NCBI GenBank assembly: GCA_934358495.1 | Contig: CAKRKO010000099.1 | Location: 1 to 7,649, forward strand | DNA length: 7,649 bases | Direction of reading: 5' to 3' | DNA from: an uncultured Eubacterium sp. | GTDB lineage: Bacteria > Bacillota > Clostridia > Lachnospirales > Lachnospiraceae | Shown here: in pieces, positions 1 through 6,409 of the stretch | How positions within the stretch are numbered: position 1 is the first letter of the stretch | Layout of the letters: every line of letters starts with the position of its first letter | The notes under the pieces: generated by a model | The model's database searches: none | Told to the model about the DNA's origin: nothing | What the model saw: only the letters and a program-made list of their open reading frames with translations | Program-made: the position numbers and the translations under genes

Positions 1-33
1 GTTGATTCGCTCTAACGCTAAACATTCTGCCAT
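1..33 (-). CDS. N-terminal fragment of an unidentified protein, cut by the window edge
   Basis: Reading the minus strand from 33, an ATG opens 11 codons (MAECLALERIN) that run off the window. A near-perfect ribosome binding site, AAGGAGG (minus strand, 51-45), lies 11 bases before this ATG, and a sigma-A-like promoter lies further upstream. Another ATG at 43 in a different frame is also open to the edge, but it sits only one base after the ribosome binding site, so 33 is the better start. Eleven residues are too few to recognise a family. That a gene starts here is well supported by the signals; its function cannot be told from this window. Confidence 0.5.
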   Translation of the reverse strand, partial: MAECLALERIN

Positions 34-44
34 ATTGCCTCATA

Positions 45-111
45 CCTCCTTGAGATTGTTATTTTATTAACATACCAGATTCATTCTACTTCATTTTTTA
101 CAAAAATTCAA
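45..111 (-). promoter_or_regulatory. Sigma-A-like promoter and ribosome binding site for the left-edge gene
   Basis: On the minus strand, a -35 box TTGAAT (111-106) is followed after exactly 17 bases by a -10 box TAGAAT (88-83). The AAGGAGG ribosome binding site follows at 51-45. Transcription would start near 76, giving a leader of about 43 bases before the ATG at 33. The boxes match consensus at 4/6 and 5/6 positions. This is a prediction by eye in AT-rich DNA, supported by the correct order and spacing of all the elements. Confidence 0.5.
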
Positions 112-363
112 GAAAAATGTTCCTGTTTGCCTATACATTTTTTTGCATTTCCTTGGCATATTCACTTGTATTCTATGCAAAGTATACAAAATACTTCGCA
201 TTTCCTTTTCTAACTGCAAAAAATATAATTTTTTATTAATTCTGCCTTATTCTTTATTACTATTAAAACACCGGTTCCACTATTTTGTAAAAATCATTCT
301 TGTTATGAAGATATTCCTTTTCGGAATCAGAAATTTAAAAGGATTTTCAATGTGATTTCCTGT
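112..363. other. AT-rich intergenic spacer, no gene seen
   Basis: This stretch between the left-edge promoter and the terminator of the tartrate operon is very AT-rich, with many T runs on the plus strand. The only open frame of any length (143-355, plus) starts with TTG, has no ribosome binding site, and encodes a low-complexity hydrophobic peptide rich in F, I, L and K, as expected from random AT-rich DNA. No tRNA, riboswitch or repeat was recognised. Confidence 0.5.
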
Positions 364-400
364 CAAAAGAATACGCACCATGCCTGCTATACATGGTGCG
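364..400 (-). terminator. Rho-independent terminator of the tartrate operon
   Basis: Perfect 9-bp inverted repeat: CGCACCATG at 374-382 and CATGGTGCG at 392-400, separated by a 9-base loop. Read on the minus strand, the stem is followed by TATTCTTTTG (373-364), a moderately T-rich tail. The hairpin lies about 80 bases after the ttdB stop codon and before the promoter of the next minus-strand gene, where an operon terminator is expected. The T tract is interrupted, so termination may be incomplete. On the plus strand the stem is not followed by T residues. Confidence 0.6.
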
Positions 401-482
401 CATCCTGTAATTCTATGGAGTACTCAGTTTTGCAACCGAATGGATCTGCTCAGCATAAACAATCTTCTATATGCATGGATTT

Positions 483-1115
483 TTATTTGATGAATTTTAC
501 TTCCGGATAAATCTTCTGCTTTGCAGCTTCTTTTCTTTCATTATAAATAACTTTCTGTTCTTCGAATAAATTGCGTCCGTTTGCATCAATGGATACGATG
601 AGCGGGCCAAATTCTTTGACCTTACAGCACCAGAGTGTTTCCGGCATTCCAAGTTCATCCCAGTGATGCTCCGCAATGTACTGCACTTCAGTAGCTGCCA
701 CAACGGCACAGCCTGCCGGGAATACACAGTGGATGGCACCAAATTCTTTACATGCGCGCTCGGTATTCGGTCCCATACCGCCTTTGCCAACAATCACTCG
801 AACACCGGTCTGCTCGGTAAATTCGTACTCGAATTTTTCCATACGCATGGAAGTGGTCGGTCCAACGGATACCATCTCATAATCATCCTCGGTTCCTTCA
901 ATTTTTCGCACAATCGGTCCTGCATGGAAAATTGCTTTGTTTCTGATATCATATGGAAGTTCTCTGCCGTATTCCACCAGTCTGCGGTGTGCCACGTCTC
1001 GACAGGTCATCAGATCGCCGTCCAGCCATACAATGTCACCGATTTTAATATCTGCCAGATCCTCCTTGCTTACAGGAGTAACCAATACTTTTTTATCGCC
1101 TCTGATTTCAATCAT
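483..1115 (-). CDS. ttdB: L(+)-tartrate dehydratase, beta subunit (class I fumarase-type beta subunit)
   Basis: This 210-residue protein is the beta subunit of a two-part, iron-sulfur class I hydro-lyase that, with TtdA, converts L-tartrate to oxaloacetate and water in the cytoplasm. Motifs of the fumarase C-terminal fold are CRDVAHRR (38-45), HAGP (64-67), VGPTTSMRM (84-92, substrate-binding loop), GKGGMG (110-115) and VKEFGPLIVSID (166-177). From memory, E. coli TtdB (about 201 residues) shares long stretches with it, including KAIFHAGPIVRK and MVSVGPTTSMRME, which favours tartrate dehydratase over ordinary fumarase. The frame extends upstream to a GTG at 1136, but AAGGAG overlaps those first codons and lies 8 bases before the ATG at 1115, so 1115 is the start chosen. 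The gene follows ttdA after 84 bases and precedes a terminator, so it is the last gene of the operon. Fumarase activity remains possible. Confidence 0.88.
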   Translation of the reverse strand: MIEIRGDKKVLVTPVSKEDLADIKIGDIVWLDGDLMTCRDVAHRRLVEYGRELPYDIRNKAIFHAGPIVRKIEGTEDDYEMVSVGPTTSMRMEKFEYEFTEQTGVRVIVGKGGMGPNTERACKEFGAIHCVFPAGCAVVAATEVQYIAEHHWDELGMPETLWCCKVKEFGPLIVSIDANGRNLFEEQKVIYNERKEAAKQKIYPEVKFIK

Positions 1116-1199
1116 CTTTTTATTCTCCTTTTTCACGAAATATTTGCATAGCTTTCACTTTTCGCCAATCATACATCTGGAAAGGAAAGCCGTTACTTT

Positions 1200-2099
1200 T
1201 TACTCAAATTTCCAGGTAGAATGTGTATCACAGACTACGTTCAAGTCTTTATCGATCACAATGTGACCACGACGGTGGGACCAGCATCCTACGTTTACAG
1301 CAACGCCGATGGTGGACGGATGACGGGCAGTATTTTCAATATTTACACCCATAACAGAATATTTTCCACCCATGCCCTGCGGTCCAAGACCAATGGCATT
1401 GATTCCGTCCTCTAAAAGCAGCTCCATTTTTGCTGCATTTGCATTGTCATTATGAGAACCGATCGGTCTCATCAGTGCCTTTTTGGAATTTAATGCCGCA
1501 GTCTCTACAGAAGTTCCGACACCGACACCAACCAGAAGCGGTGGGCAGGCATTTAATCCGTAAGTGGTCATCTGATCCAGTACAAAATCGGTGATTCCCT
1601 CATAACCTGCACCCGGCATCAGTACCATTGCTTTACCCGGAAGGGTACATCCGCCGCCTGCCATGTAAGCATAAATCTCACACTGGTCGTTATTTGGGAC
1701 AATATCCCACCATACCGTCGGTGTTCCTTTTCCGACATTTTTCTTTGTGTTGTACTCGTCAAACGTCTGTACGGAATTGTGGCGAAGTGGTGTGGCAAAT
1801 GTTGCCTGCACAACCGCATCTGTCAGCAGAGCTTCCAGCTCATTGATGTACGGGAAATTTGTTCCGCATTTGAGCCAGAACTGAAGGACACCGGTATCCT
1901 GACAGCTCGGACGGTCAAGTTCTACTGCCAGTCCCTGATTTTTTGTCATGGTTTCATATAATACTTTCGGCAGTGCCGCATCTTCTTTGGAGCCAAGCTC
2001 CTCTAATTTTGCCACAACATCATCCGGCAGCTTTTTTCCGATATGTCCGACAAAGTCGGCTACCATGTCTGTTAATCTCTTGATTTCTTTTTCTTTCAT
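1200..2099 (-). CDS. ttdA: L(+)-tartrate dehydratase, alpha subunit (class I fumarase-type alpha subunit)
   Basis: This 299-residue protein is the catalytic, iron-sulfur-carrying subunit of a class I hydro-lyase. Three conserved cysteines in the expected contexts should hold the [4Fe-4S] cluster: C66 (RPSCQDTG), C185 (NACPP) and C272 (VGCWSHRRG). Other family signatures are PLRHNSV (104-110), MAGGGCTLPGK (146-156), VETAAL (198-203) and ARHPSTIGVAV (258-268). Length and sequence agree well with E. coli TtdA (about 303 residues) as I recall it; Clostridia-type fumarase alpha subunits are usually somewhat shorter, near 280. The ATG at 2099 is preceded by GGAGGTG seven bases upstream. The gene lies between the permease (68-base gap) and ttdB (84-base gap) on one strand. 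With one iron left uncoordinated by cysteine, the cluster should act as a Lewis acid and be oxygen-sensitive, which fits an anaerobe. Substrate choice (tartrate, fumarate or another hydroxyacid) is inferred. Confidence 0.9.
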   Translation of the reverse strand: MKEKEIKRLTDMVADFVGHIGKKLPDDVVAKLEELGSKEDAALPKVLYETMTKNQGLAVELDRPSCQDTGVLQFWLKCGTNFPYINELEALLTDAVVQATFATPLRHNSVQTFDEYNTKKNVGKGTPTVWWDIVPNNDQCEIYAYMAGGGCTLPGKAMVLMPGAGYEGITDFVLDQMTTYGLNACPPLLVGVGVGTSVETAALNSKKALMRPIGSHNDNANAAKMELLLEDGINAIGLGPQGMGGKYSVMGVNIENTARHPSTIGVAVNVGCWSHRRGHIVIDKDLNVVCDTHSTWKFE

Positions 2100-2147
2100 T
2101 GAATCGCACCTCCAGCAATTTTTACTCTAAATTTCAATACTAGCTTT

Positions 2148-2164
2148 GCCGCTTATGTAGCAGC
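2148..2164 (-). other. Small hairpin in the permease-ttdA gap
   Basis: On the minus strand, GCTGCT and AGCGGC can pair as a 6-bp stem (one G-U pair) around a 5-base loop, starting just after the permease stop codon. No T run follows on that strand, so it is not a good terminator. It could protect the permease message from 3' decay or tune expression of the downstream genes; it could also be chance. Confidence 0.25.
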
Positions 2165-2167
2165 TTT

Positions 2168-3436
2168 TTAATGATAAAATGGAAATAAAATTGGTAACAA
2201 AATCATACATAACGCAAAGGATACAAGGATCAGCGGCAAACCTGATTTCACATAATCCTTAAAGGTATAACCGCCAAGTCCGACTACCATGGTATTTGCA
2301 GGCATTCCGATTGGTGTTGCGTAAGCGCAGGATGCTGCAATTACCGTTGCAATAACCACTGCTCTTGGATCTGCCCCAAGGATATCTGACATAGATACCG
2401 CGATTGGAACCATCAGCGCTGTGGTTGCTGTGTTTGACATAAAGTTTGTCAGGACACAGGACACTACAAATATGACAAGCAGTAATATCATCGGACTTGG
2501 ATTTTTTCCAAGGAATCCTACGATCGTGTCCGCGATCATGGTTCCGGCACCTGAGGTATCCAACGCATTGGCAAGCGCCAGGGAACCACCGAAGAGGAGA
2601 ACTACTTTTAAATCTATGGATTTCAATGCAGCTTTTCCGGAAATAACGCCTGTCAGTACAACCACACAGGCTCCGATACAGGCAGATACCTGAATGGGAA
2701 TACCAATCTGTTTTTCAAAGATCATTGCTAAAATAACCGCGATCAGCACTACCAGAGACGTAATCTGTTTCCACTTTGGCACATGACTGAAATCCGGTTT
2801 TGTCTCTGCCACTTCTGCCACACTTTTTGCAGAAGTCTTCGGAAGCAGGCGGTATCCGATGAAAACAAAATAAACGATACCTGCCAGAAGCATTGGGATT
2901 CCGATCGGCGCATACATAAAAAATCCGGTTTCTTCACCAAGATTCTGCAGGGCATCCACACCCATCAGATTTCCCGGTGCTCCGATAATGGAGAGGTTTC
3001 CGCCAAGTGCTGCTGCAAATACCAGTGGCATGAGCAGGCGGCTTCTGGAATATCCGGATTCGTCTGCAATTCCACAGACAACTGGGATCAATACTGCTGC
3101 GGTCCCTGTATTTGACAGGAATCCTGACATGACTCCTACGATCACCATAATGGCAACCATAAGAATTTTTTCATTTTTTGCAAATCTGATCACCACCCCA
3201 CCAATCTTGTTTGCCATGCCGGTTTCAAAAAGTGCCTGTCCTACTACAAACATTCCAACGCACAGAATCACGTTGCTGTTTACATATCCGCTGAATGTCT
3301 GGGAAGCGTCCAGAACCCCGGTCACATTTAATCCGATTGCTACAATCGTAGCGGTAAGCCCCAGTGGAATCTTTTCTAATATAAAGCTGACAATCGCAAA
3401 TATCAGAAATAAAATTGTTATTGTCGATGCTGACAT
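2168..3436 (-). CDS. SLC13/DASS-family anion permease, probable tartrate or dicarboxylate transporter
   Basis: This 422-residue, strongly hydrophobic integral membrane protein has about 11-12 predicted membrane segments. Two copies of the Ser-Asn-Thr signature of the DASS/SLC13 family are present: SNTGTAAVLIP (108-118) and SNTATTALMVP (334-344). In this family the two copies come from inverted halves and form the sodium and carboxylate sites. GGNLSIIGAPGNLMG (145-159) and ATPIGMPANTMV (373-384) follow each SNT motif as expected. The only long polar stretch (about 199-223) is the central cytoplasmic loop. It is shorter than E. coli TtdT or CitT (about 487 residues). The ATG at 3436 follows AGGGAGGGTG. 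As first gene of the operon with ttdA and ttdB, it most likely imports L-tartrate or exchanges it for a C4 product such as succinate; the substrate and coupling ion are not visible in sequence. Confidence 0.87.
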   Translation of the reverse strand: MSASTITILFLIFAIVSFILEKIPLGLTATIVAIGLNVTGVLDASQTFSGYVNSNVILCVGMFVVGQALFETGMANKIGGVVIRFAKNEKILMVAIMVIVGVMSGFLSNTGTAAVLIPVVCGIADESGYSRSRLLMPLVFAAALGGNLSIIGAPGNLMGVDALQNLGEETGFFMYAPIGIPMLLAGIVYFVFIGYRLLPKTSAKSVAEVAETKPDFSHVPKWKQITSLVVLIAVILAMIFEKQIGIPIQVSACIGACVVVLTGVISGKAALKSIDLKVVLLFGGSLALANALDTSGAGTMIADTIVGFLGKNPSPMILLLVIFVVSCVLTNFMSNTATTALMVPIAVSMSDILGADPRAVVIATVIAASCAYATPIGMPANTMVVGLGGYTFKDYVKSGLPLILVSFALCMILLPILFPFYH

Positions 3437-3493
3437 TTTTCACCCTCCCTGTAAAGAATTGTGAATCGGCCGTTCTCTTTATTTGATATCTGT

Positions 3494-3522
3494 ATTGTAA
3501 ATCAGGTATATTCATTTGTCTA
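3494..3522 (-). promoter_or_regulatory. Promoter of the permease-ttdA-ttdB operon
   Basis: On the minus strand, TAGACA (3522-3517) and TACAAT (3499-3494) are separated by exactly 17 bases; each matches the sigma-A consensus at 5 of 6 positions. Transcription would start near 3487, leaving a leader of about 50 bases before the permease ATG at 3436. It sits back to back with the lysR promoter, so one LysR-type protein could act on both. Predicted by eye. Confidence 0.6.
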
Positions 3523-3538
3523 TTTAATGAATTTTAAC

Positions 3539-3566
3539 TTGCCATAAATAAAATTTATAGTATACT
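3539..3566 (+). promoter_or_regulatory. Promoter of the lysR-type regulator gene
   Basis: TTGCCA (3539-3544) and TATACT (3561-3566) are separated by 16 bases, matching consensus at 4/6 and 5/6 positions. Transcription would start near 3573, giving a long leader of about 126 bases before the ATG at 3699. The -10 region overlaps the palindrome AGTATACT (3559-3566). Only 16 bases lie between this -35 box and that of the divergent operon promoter. Predicted by eye. Confidence 0.5.
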
Positions 3567-3587
3567 TTAAGCAAAAGGAAGTTATTG

Positions 3588-3618
3588 AATTCATCTGATC
3601 ATTCATCAGTGGTGAATT
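3588..3618. promoter_or_regulatory. Imperfect dyad, candidate LysR-type binding site
   Basis: Inner arms CTGAT (3595-3599) and ATCAG (3605-3609) flank a 5-base centre and contain the T-N11-A pattern (T3596 to A3608) typical of LysR-type operators. Outer arms AATTCA (3588-3593) and TGAATT (3613-3618) extend the symmetry, offset by one base. The dyad lies just downstream of the predicted lysR start point, which would suit autorepression. It is about 115 bases upstream of the operon start, farther than the usual activation site near -65. In the transcript it could instead fold as a weak hairpin. Confidence 0.35.
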
Positions 3619-3698
3619 TATTTTAAGTAGAAAAAAGAAATATTTTTGACGATTTTAAATTTATGACGGAAAGCAGCTTCGACGAAAGGAGAATTTTT

Positions 3699-4574
3699 AT
3701 GACCTTAAATCAGTTGAAATATTTTTGTGAAACATGCAGATGCCACAGCATCACCGCTGCTGCAAATCAGCTGTTTGTGACGCAACCGGCCATTTCACTG
3801 GCTATCCGGGAACTGGAGGCTGAATTTGGCATCACACTTTTTACACGATTCAACAACCGGCTCACCCTGACGGAAGACGGCGCACTGTTTTATAAGAAAG
3901 CTGACTACATTCTGCAGTATTGCAAAGACATGCAGTTTGAATTGAACGGCAGCCAGATTCAGCAAAATCCAATCCATGTCGGCATTCCACCGGTGCTCAG
4001 CAGTTTTTTCTTTCCGGGACTCATTGATGCCTATCGTTCCAACTATCCGGATGCCCTCGTCTCACTGGAGGAGTATGGTTCTGTACGCGCCTGTGATCTG
4101 GTTCAGGAGGATAAACTGGATCTGGCTCTCGTCAACATGGAAATGTACAATATTGACCAGCTCGACAGTCATGTGCTCATTCACGACCAGCTCGTATTTT
4201 GTGTTTCACCGGAACACCCGCTGGCTGATCATACCTCTATCACAGCTGCTGATCTGGATCATCAGGATGTCATTTTGTTTAATAAAGATTCCGTGCAGAA
4301 TGCCATTTTACGCACCCGCTTTGACTCGGGAAATGTTCAGCCTAATATTGTCATGCAGGGGAATCAGCTCTACACGATGATCAATTTTATCCGTTCCGGG
4401 ACTGTGGGATGTTTTCTCTATAGCTGCATTACCGCAGGGCTGCCGAAATACAAGGCCATACCTATGGAGCCGCCAATGAAAACGGATATTGGTATTGTAT
4501 GGAAAAAAGGACGCTATCTGACGACGCAGATGCAGAATTTTATTACATTTGTGAAGAAATATTATGATGCGTGA
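3699..4574 (+). CDS. LysR-type transcriptional regulator, probable regulator of the tartrate operon
   Basis: This 291-residue protein has the LysR layout: an N-terminal winged helix-turn-helix (about residues 1-60, with the core ITAAANQLFVTQPAISLAIR and the wing FGITLFTR), a linker helix, and a periplasmic-binding-protein-like effector domain (about 88-290). The frame opens at an ATG at 3663, but AAAGGAG lies 7 bases before the ATG at 3699, and that start gives the canonical N-terminus MTLNQLKYF. It is transcribed divergently from the permease-ttdA-ttdB operon, the classic arrangement for a LysR regulator and its target, and parallels E. coli ttdR. It likely activates the operon when tartrate or a related diacid is present and represses its own gene; the ligand is inferred from context only. 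A strong terminator follows the stop codon. Confidence 0.88.
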   Translation: MTLNQLKYFCETCRCHSITAAANQLFVTQPAISLAIRELEAEFGITLFTRFNNRLTLTEDGALFYKKADYILQYCKDMQFELNGSQIQQNPIHVGIPPVLSSFFFPGLIDAYRSNYPDALVSLEEYGSVRACDLVQEDKLDLALVNMEMYNIDQLDSHVLIHDQLVFCVSPEHPLADHTSITAADLDHQDVILFNKDSVQNAILRTRFDSGNVQPNIVMQGNQLYTMINFIRSGTVGCFLYSCITAGLPKYKAIPMEPPMKTDIGIVWKKGRYLTTQMQNFITFVKKYYDA

Positions 4575-4657
4575 TGTTACCAAATCAGAAAAAGTCTCTG
4601 CTTCAATCGCATATATCTGCTTGACTATAGATTAGTAGAAATATGCAGATGCAGTAT

Positions 4658-4718
4658 AAAAAGCTTTCTATATAGAAACGATCAGATTCAACTGATACTT
4701 CTATATAGAAAGCTTTTT
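4658..4718. terminator. Bidirectional rho-independent terminator between lysR and apt
   Basis: A perfect 20-bp inverted repeat spans 4658-4677 and 4699-4718. A second 5-bp stem, ATCAG/CTGAT (4681-4685 and 4692-4696), closes the 21-base central segment around a 6-base loop. The outer arms end in A5 on the left and T6 on the right, so transcripts from either direction end in a U run after a long hairpin. It lies between two convergent genes, so it should end both the lysR message (plus) and the apt message (minus). Confidence 0.85.
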
Positions 4719-4784
4719 TCTTAACTATTTGTTTTTCCTATTTCACTTTGACTGTGAATTTTTTTTCAAAGAACTTCGATGTCC

Positions 4785-5309
4785 TTAGTTACCCGGATAA
4801 GTAATGACAGACTCTACATCGTAACCTTTCAGTTTCTCACGACCGTTTAAACCAGCCAGCTCCATCAGGAATAATACTTTGACAACTTCTCCACCAAGGC
4901 TCTCGATCAGTTTGATAGCAGCCTCGATGGTTCCGCCTGTTGCGATCAGGTCGTCTACTACGACAACTTTCTGACCCGGTTTGATGGAATCTTTGTGCAT
5001 CTCAATCTCAGCAGAACCGTACTCAAGGTCATATTTTGCAGAAACAGTCTCGCACGGCAGTTTTCCTTTTTTACGAACCGGTACAAAACCTTTACCAAAT
5101 TCGTAAGCCAGCGGTGCGCCAAAGATAAATCCTCTGGATTCTGCTCCAACTACCACGTCAAAATCAACGCCATCCAGACGCTCTTTTAATCCGTCAATGG
5201 CAAGTTTCAGTCCGTCCGGATCCTGCAGAACGGTTGTTATATCGCGAAAAATAATGCCCGGTTCCGGAAAATCAGGGATACTTCTAACGTAATCTTCTAC
5301 TTTTTTCAT
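4785..5309 (-). CDS. apt: Adenine phosphoribosyltransferase
   Basis: This 174-residue cytoplasmic enzyme salvages purines by joining adenine to PRPP, giving AMP and pyrophosphate. The PRPP-binding signature of type I phosphoribosyltransferases is complete: VVVVDDLIATGGT at 115-127. The N-terminal IPDFPEPGIIFRDITT (11-26), VVGAESRGFIFG (53-64) and FVPVRKKGKLP (75-85) are typical of Apt, as is the length (170-183 residues in familiar homologues). The frame extends upstream to a GTG at 5345, but the ATG at 5309 gives the usual MKKVEDYV start. AGGAGG lies about 13 bases upstream, a slightly long spacing. The gene starts 48 bases after the cell-wall hydrolase gene on the same strand with no terminator seen between them, so they are probably co-transcribed; no functional link is obvious. 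Confidence 0.95.
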   Translation of the reverse strand: MKKVEDYVRSIPDFPEPGIIFRDITTVLQDPDGLKLAIDGLKERLDGVDFDVVVGAESRGFIFGAPLAYEFGKGFVPVRKKGKLPCETVSAKYDLEYGSAEIEMHKDSIKPGQKVVVVDDLIATGGTIEAAIKLIESLGGEVVKVLFLMELAGLNGREKLKGYDVESVITYPGN

Positions 5310-5357
5310 AATATGTATAGTTCCTCCTGTATTTTGGATTATCACTTAACCTTGTTA

Positions 5358-6188
5358 TTATACATGAAAACTTCCGGGAGATAAAGAGATTTTTTCCAGT
5401 TCTTCAAATTTTGCGATTCCATCCGGACGCAGTTCGCAGGAAATCTGAAATTTTTGCAGGGCAGTTTTTGTTTTTGAACCAAACACGCCATCTACAGAAA
5501 CGGGATAGCCTGCCTCACAAAGCTCCCATTGCAGCCAGCGAACGCCTTCTCCGTGAGTGATCTTTTTTACAGCCGGATGCTGTGCTATTTCTTCTGGCTG
5601 CATGATCCATACATATGGACGTAAATATGGATTTTCACCTTTTCGTGTAATACTGAATTTTTCTGTCATGGTATCCGACCTGCAATTCTCCATATCGTAA
5701 CTTACCCACGGAAAAAGCAGACCATATTGCCAGTCATTGTCGGTTACATTTGAGCAGATGGTTCCATAATTGATTCCTTTTGCTTCCACACAACGATACG
5801 CGCCATCACATTTACCAAGAAAAACACCCACATGCCCTGGTTTCCAGAGTACGGTTCCTACAGGGAGCCATGCATACGTTTCATACACAATTCGTTGATC
5901 TGCCACCGCATACATTTGCGCTGAGCTCAACTCCACGCCCAGATAAGCCCCGATCAGTCCGGAACAATCGGTATTCACTTTTCCAACCTGTCCCTGCTGT
6001 CTTGCCCGTTCCACATAATCATCCGTTACCAGATCCGGGAGTTTTTCGTGTAGTTCCTGCACAAATTCTTCTGTCAAAATTCCATGAGAGATTTTCGCTC
6101 CGTAAAAATATGGCGTTCCGATTCTGCCTTCTGCGAAATCTGCTAATCCCTGTCCCGTCAGATTACTTTGCAGGTTCATCATGGTCAT
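5358..6188 (-). CDS. NlpC/P60-like cell-wall hydrolase with C-terminal peptidoglycan-binding domain
   Basis: This 276-residue protein probably cuts peptide bonds in peptidoglycan. The N-terminal part (about 12-165) carries a likely papain-like dyad: Cys75 in NTDCSGLIG and His119 in PGHVGVFLG, with Glu135 in CVEAKG a possible third residue. After a linker, about 213-256 matches a PG_binding_1 domain (VRWLQWELCEAGYPVSVDGVFGSKTKTALQKFQ region), with the DGVFGSKTKTAL turn typical of that fold. No signal peptide or membrane segment is visible, so it may act after lysis or leave by an unrecognised route. This layout resembles phage-type endolysins, but similar stand-alone genes are common in Lachnospiraceae chromosomes and no holin or phage gene adjoins it. 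The ATG at 6188 is preceded by AAGGGA six bases upstream; ATGs at 6182 and 6179 are alternatives. apt follows on the same strand. Confidence 0.8.
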   Translation of the reverse strand: MTMMNLQSNLTGQGLADFAEGRIGTPYFYGAKISHGILTEEFVQELHEKLPDLVTDDYVERARQQGQVGKVNTDCSGLIGAYLGVELSSAQMYAVADQRIVYETYAWLPVGTVLWKPGHVGVFLGKCDGAYRCVEAKGINYGTICSNVTDNDWQYGLLFPWVSYDMENCRSDTMTEKFSITRKGENPYLRPYVWIMQPEEIAQHPAVKKITHGEGVRWLQWELCEAGYPVSVDGVFGSKTKTALQKFQISCELRPDGIAKFEELEKISLSPGSFHV

Positions 6189-6248
6189 TTTCCATCCCTT
6201 TTCATTCTCTATCTATTAATTAGTATGAAACTATCTGTAAAAGTTGAT

Positions 6249-6257
6249 CATATAACA
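6249..6257 (-). promoter_or_regulatory. Weak candidate extended -10 promoter for the hydrolase-apt pair
   Basis: The minus strand reads TGTTATATG (6257-6249), an extended -10 element (TG-N-TATATG) with no convincing -35 box at 17 bases. Transcription would begin near 6242, about 54 bases before the hydrolase ATG. The surrounding gap (6189-6409) is AT-rich and shows no clear hairpin terminator after glpK, so read-through from glpK is also possible. Confidence 0.25.
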
Positions 6258-6409
6258 CACAACCTGCTATTTCTTAGGCAAAAACATTCACACATATACG
6301 GACTTGTTATTACTCCCCACTTATAGAGCGGAAGTTAAATTACTTAATCGCTTATTCTATTTTTCTTTCTTGTTCTTCGTACCAAACATGCCCCTTGCGC
6401 TTCACTCGT

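Noticed and set aside
143..355. 70-codon plus-strand open frame in the left spacer
   Set aside because: It begins with TTG, has no ribosome binding site, and its F/I/L/K-rich product is what AT-rich noncoding DNA gives by chance.
1116..1136. GTG start seven codons upstream for ttdB
   Set aside because: The AAGGAG ribosome binding site for the downstream ATG lies inside these codons, and the family N-terminus fits the ATG at 1115.
663..1151. 162-codon plus-strand open frame lying across ttdB
   Set aside because: It is antisense to a well-supported gene, has no ribosome binding site or family resemblance, and is best explained as a shadow of ttdB codon use.
3461..3480. Catabolite-response (cre) element near the palindrome CGGCCG in the permease leader
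   Set aside because: The bases around the central CG do not fit the cre consensus beyond a few positions.
3663..3698. Upstream ATG for the LysR gene
   Set aside because: AAAGGAG precedes the ATG at 3699 at ideal spacing, and LysR proteins normally begin MTLxQLxYF as that start gives.
5310..5345. Twelve-residue N-terminal extension of apt from a GTG
   Set aside because: It overlaps the AGGAGG sequence, and Apt proteins normally begin at the downstream methionine.
5358..6188. Prophage remnant
   Set aside because: Only a single lysin-like gene is present; there is no holin, integrase, structural gene or attachment site, and its neighbours are ordinary metabolic genes.
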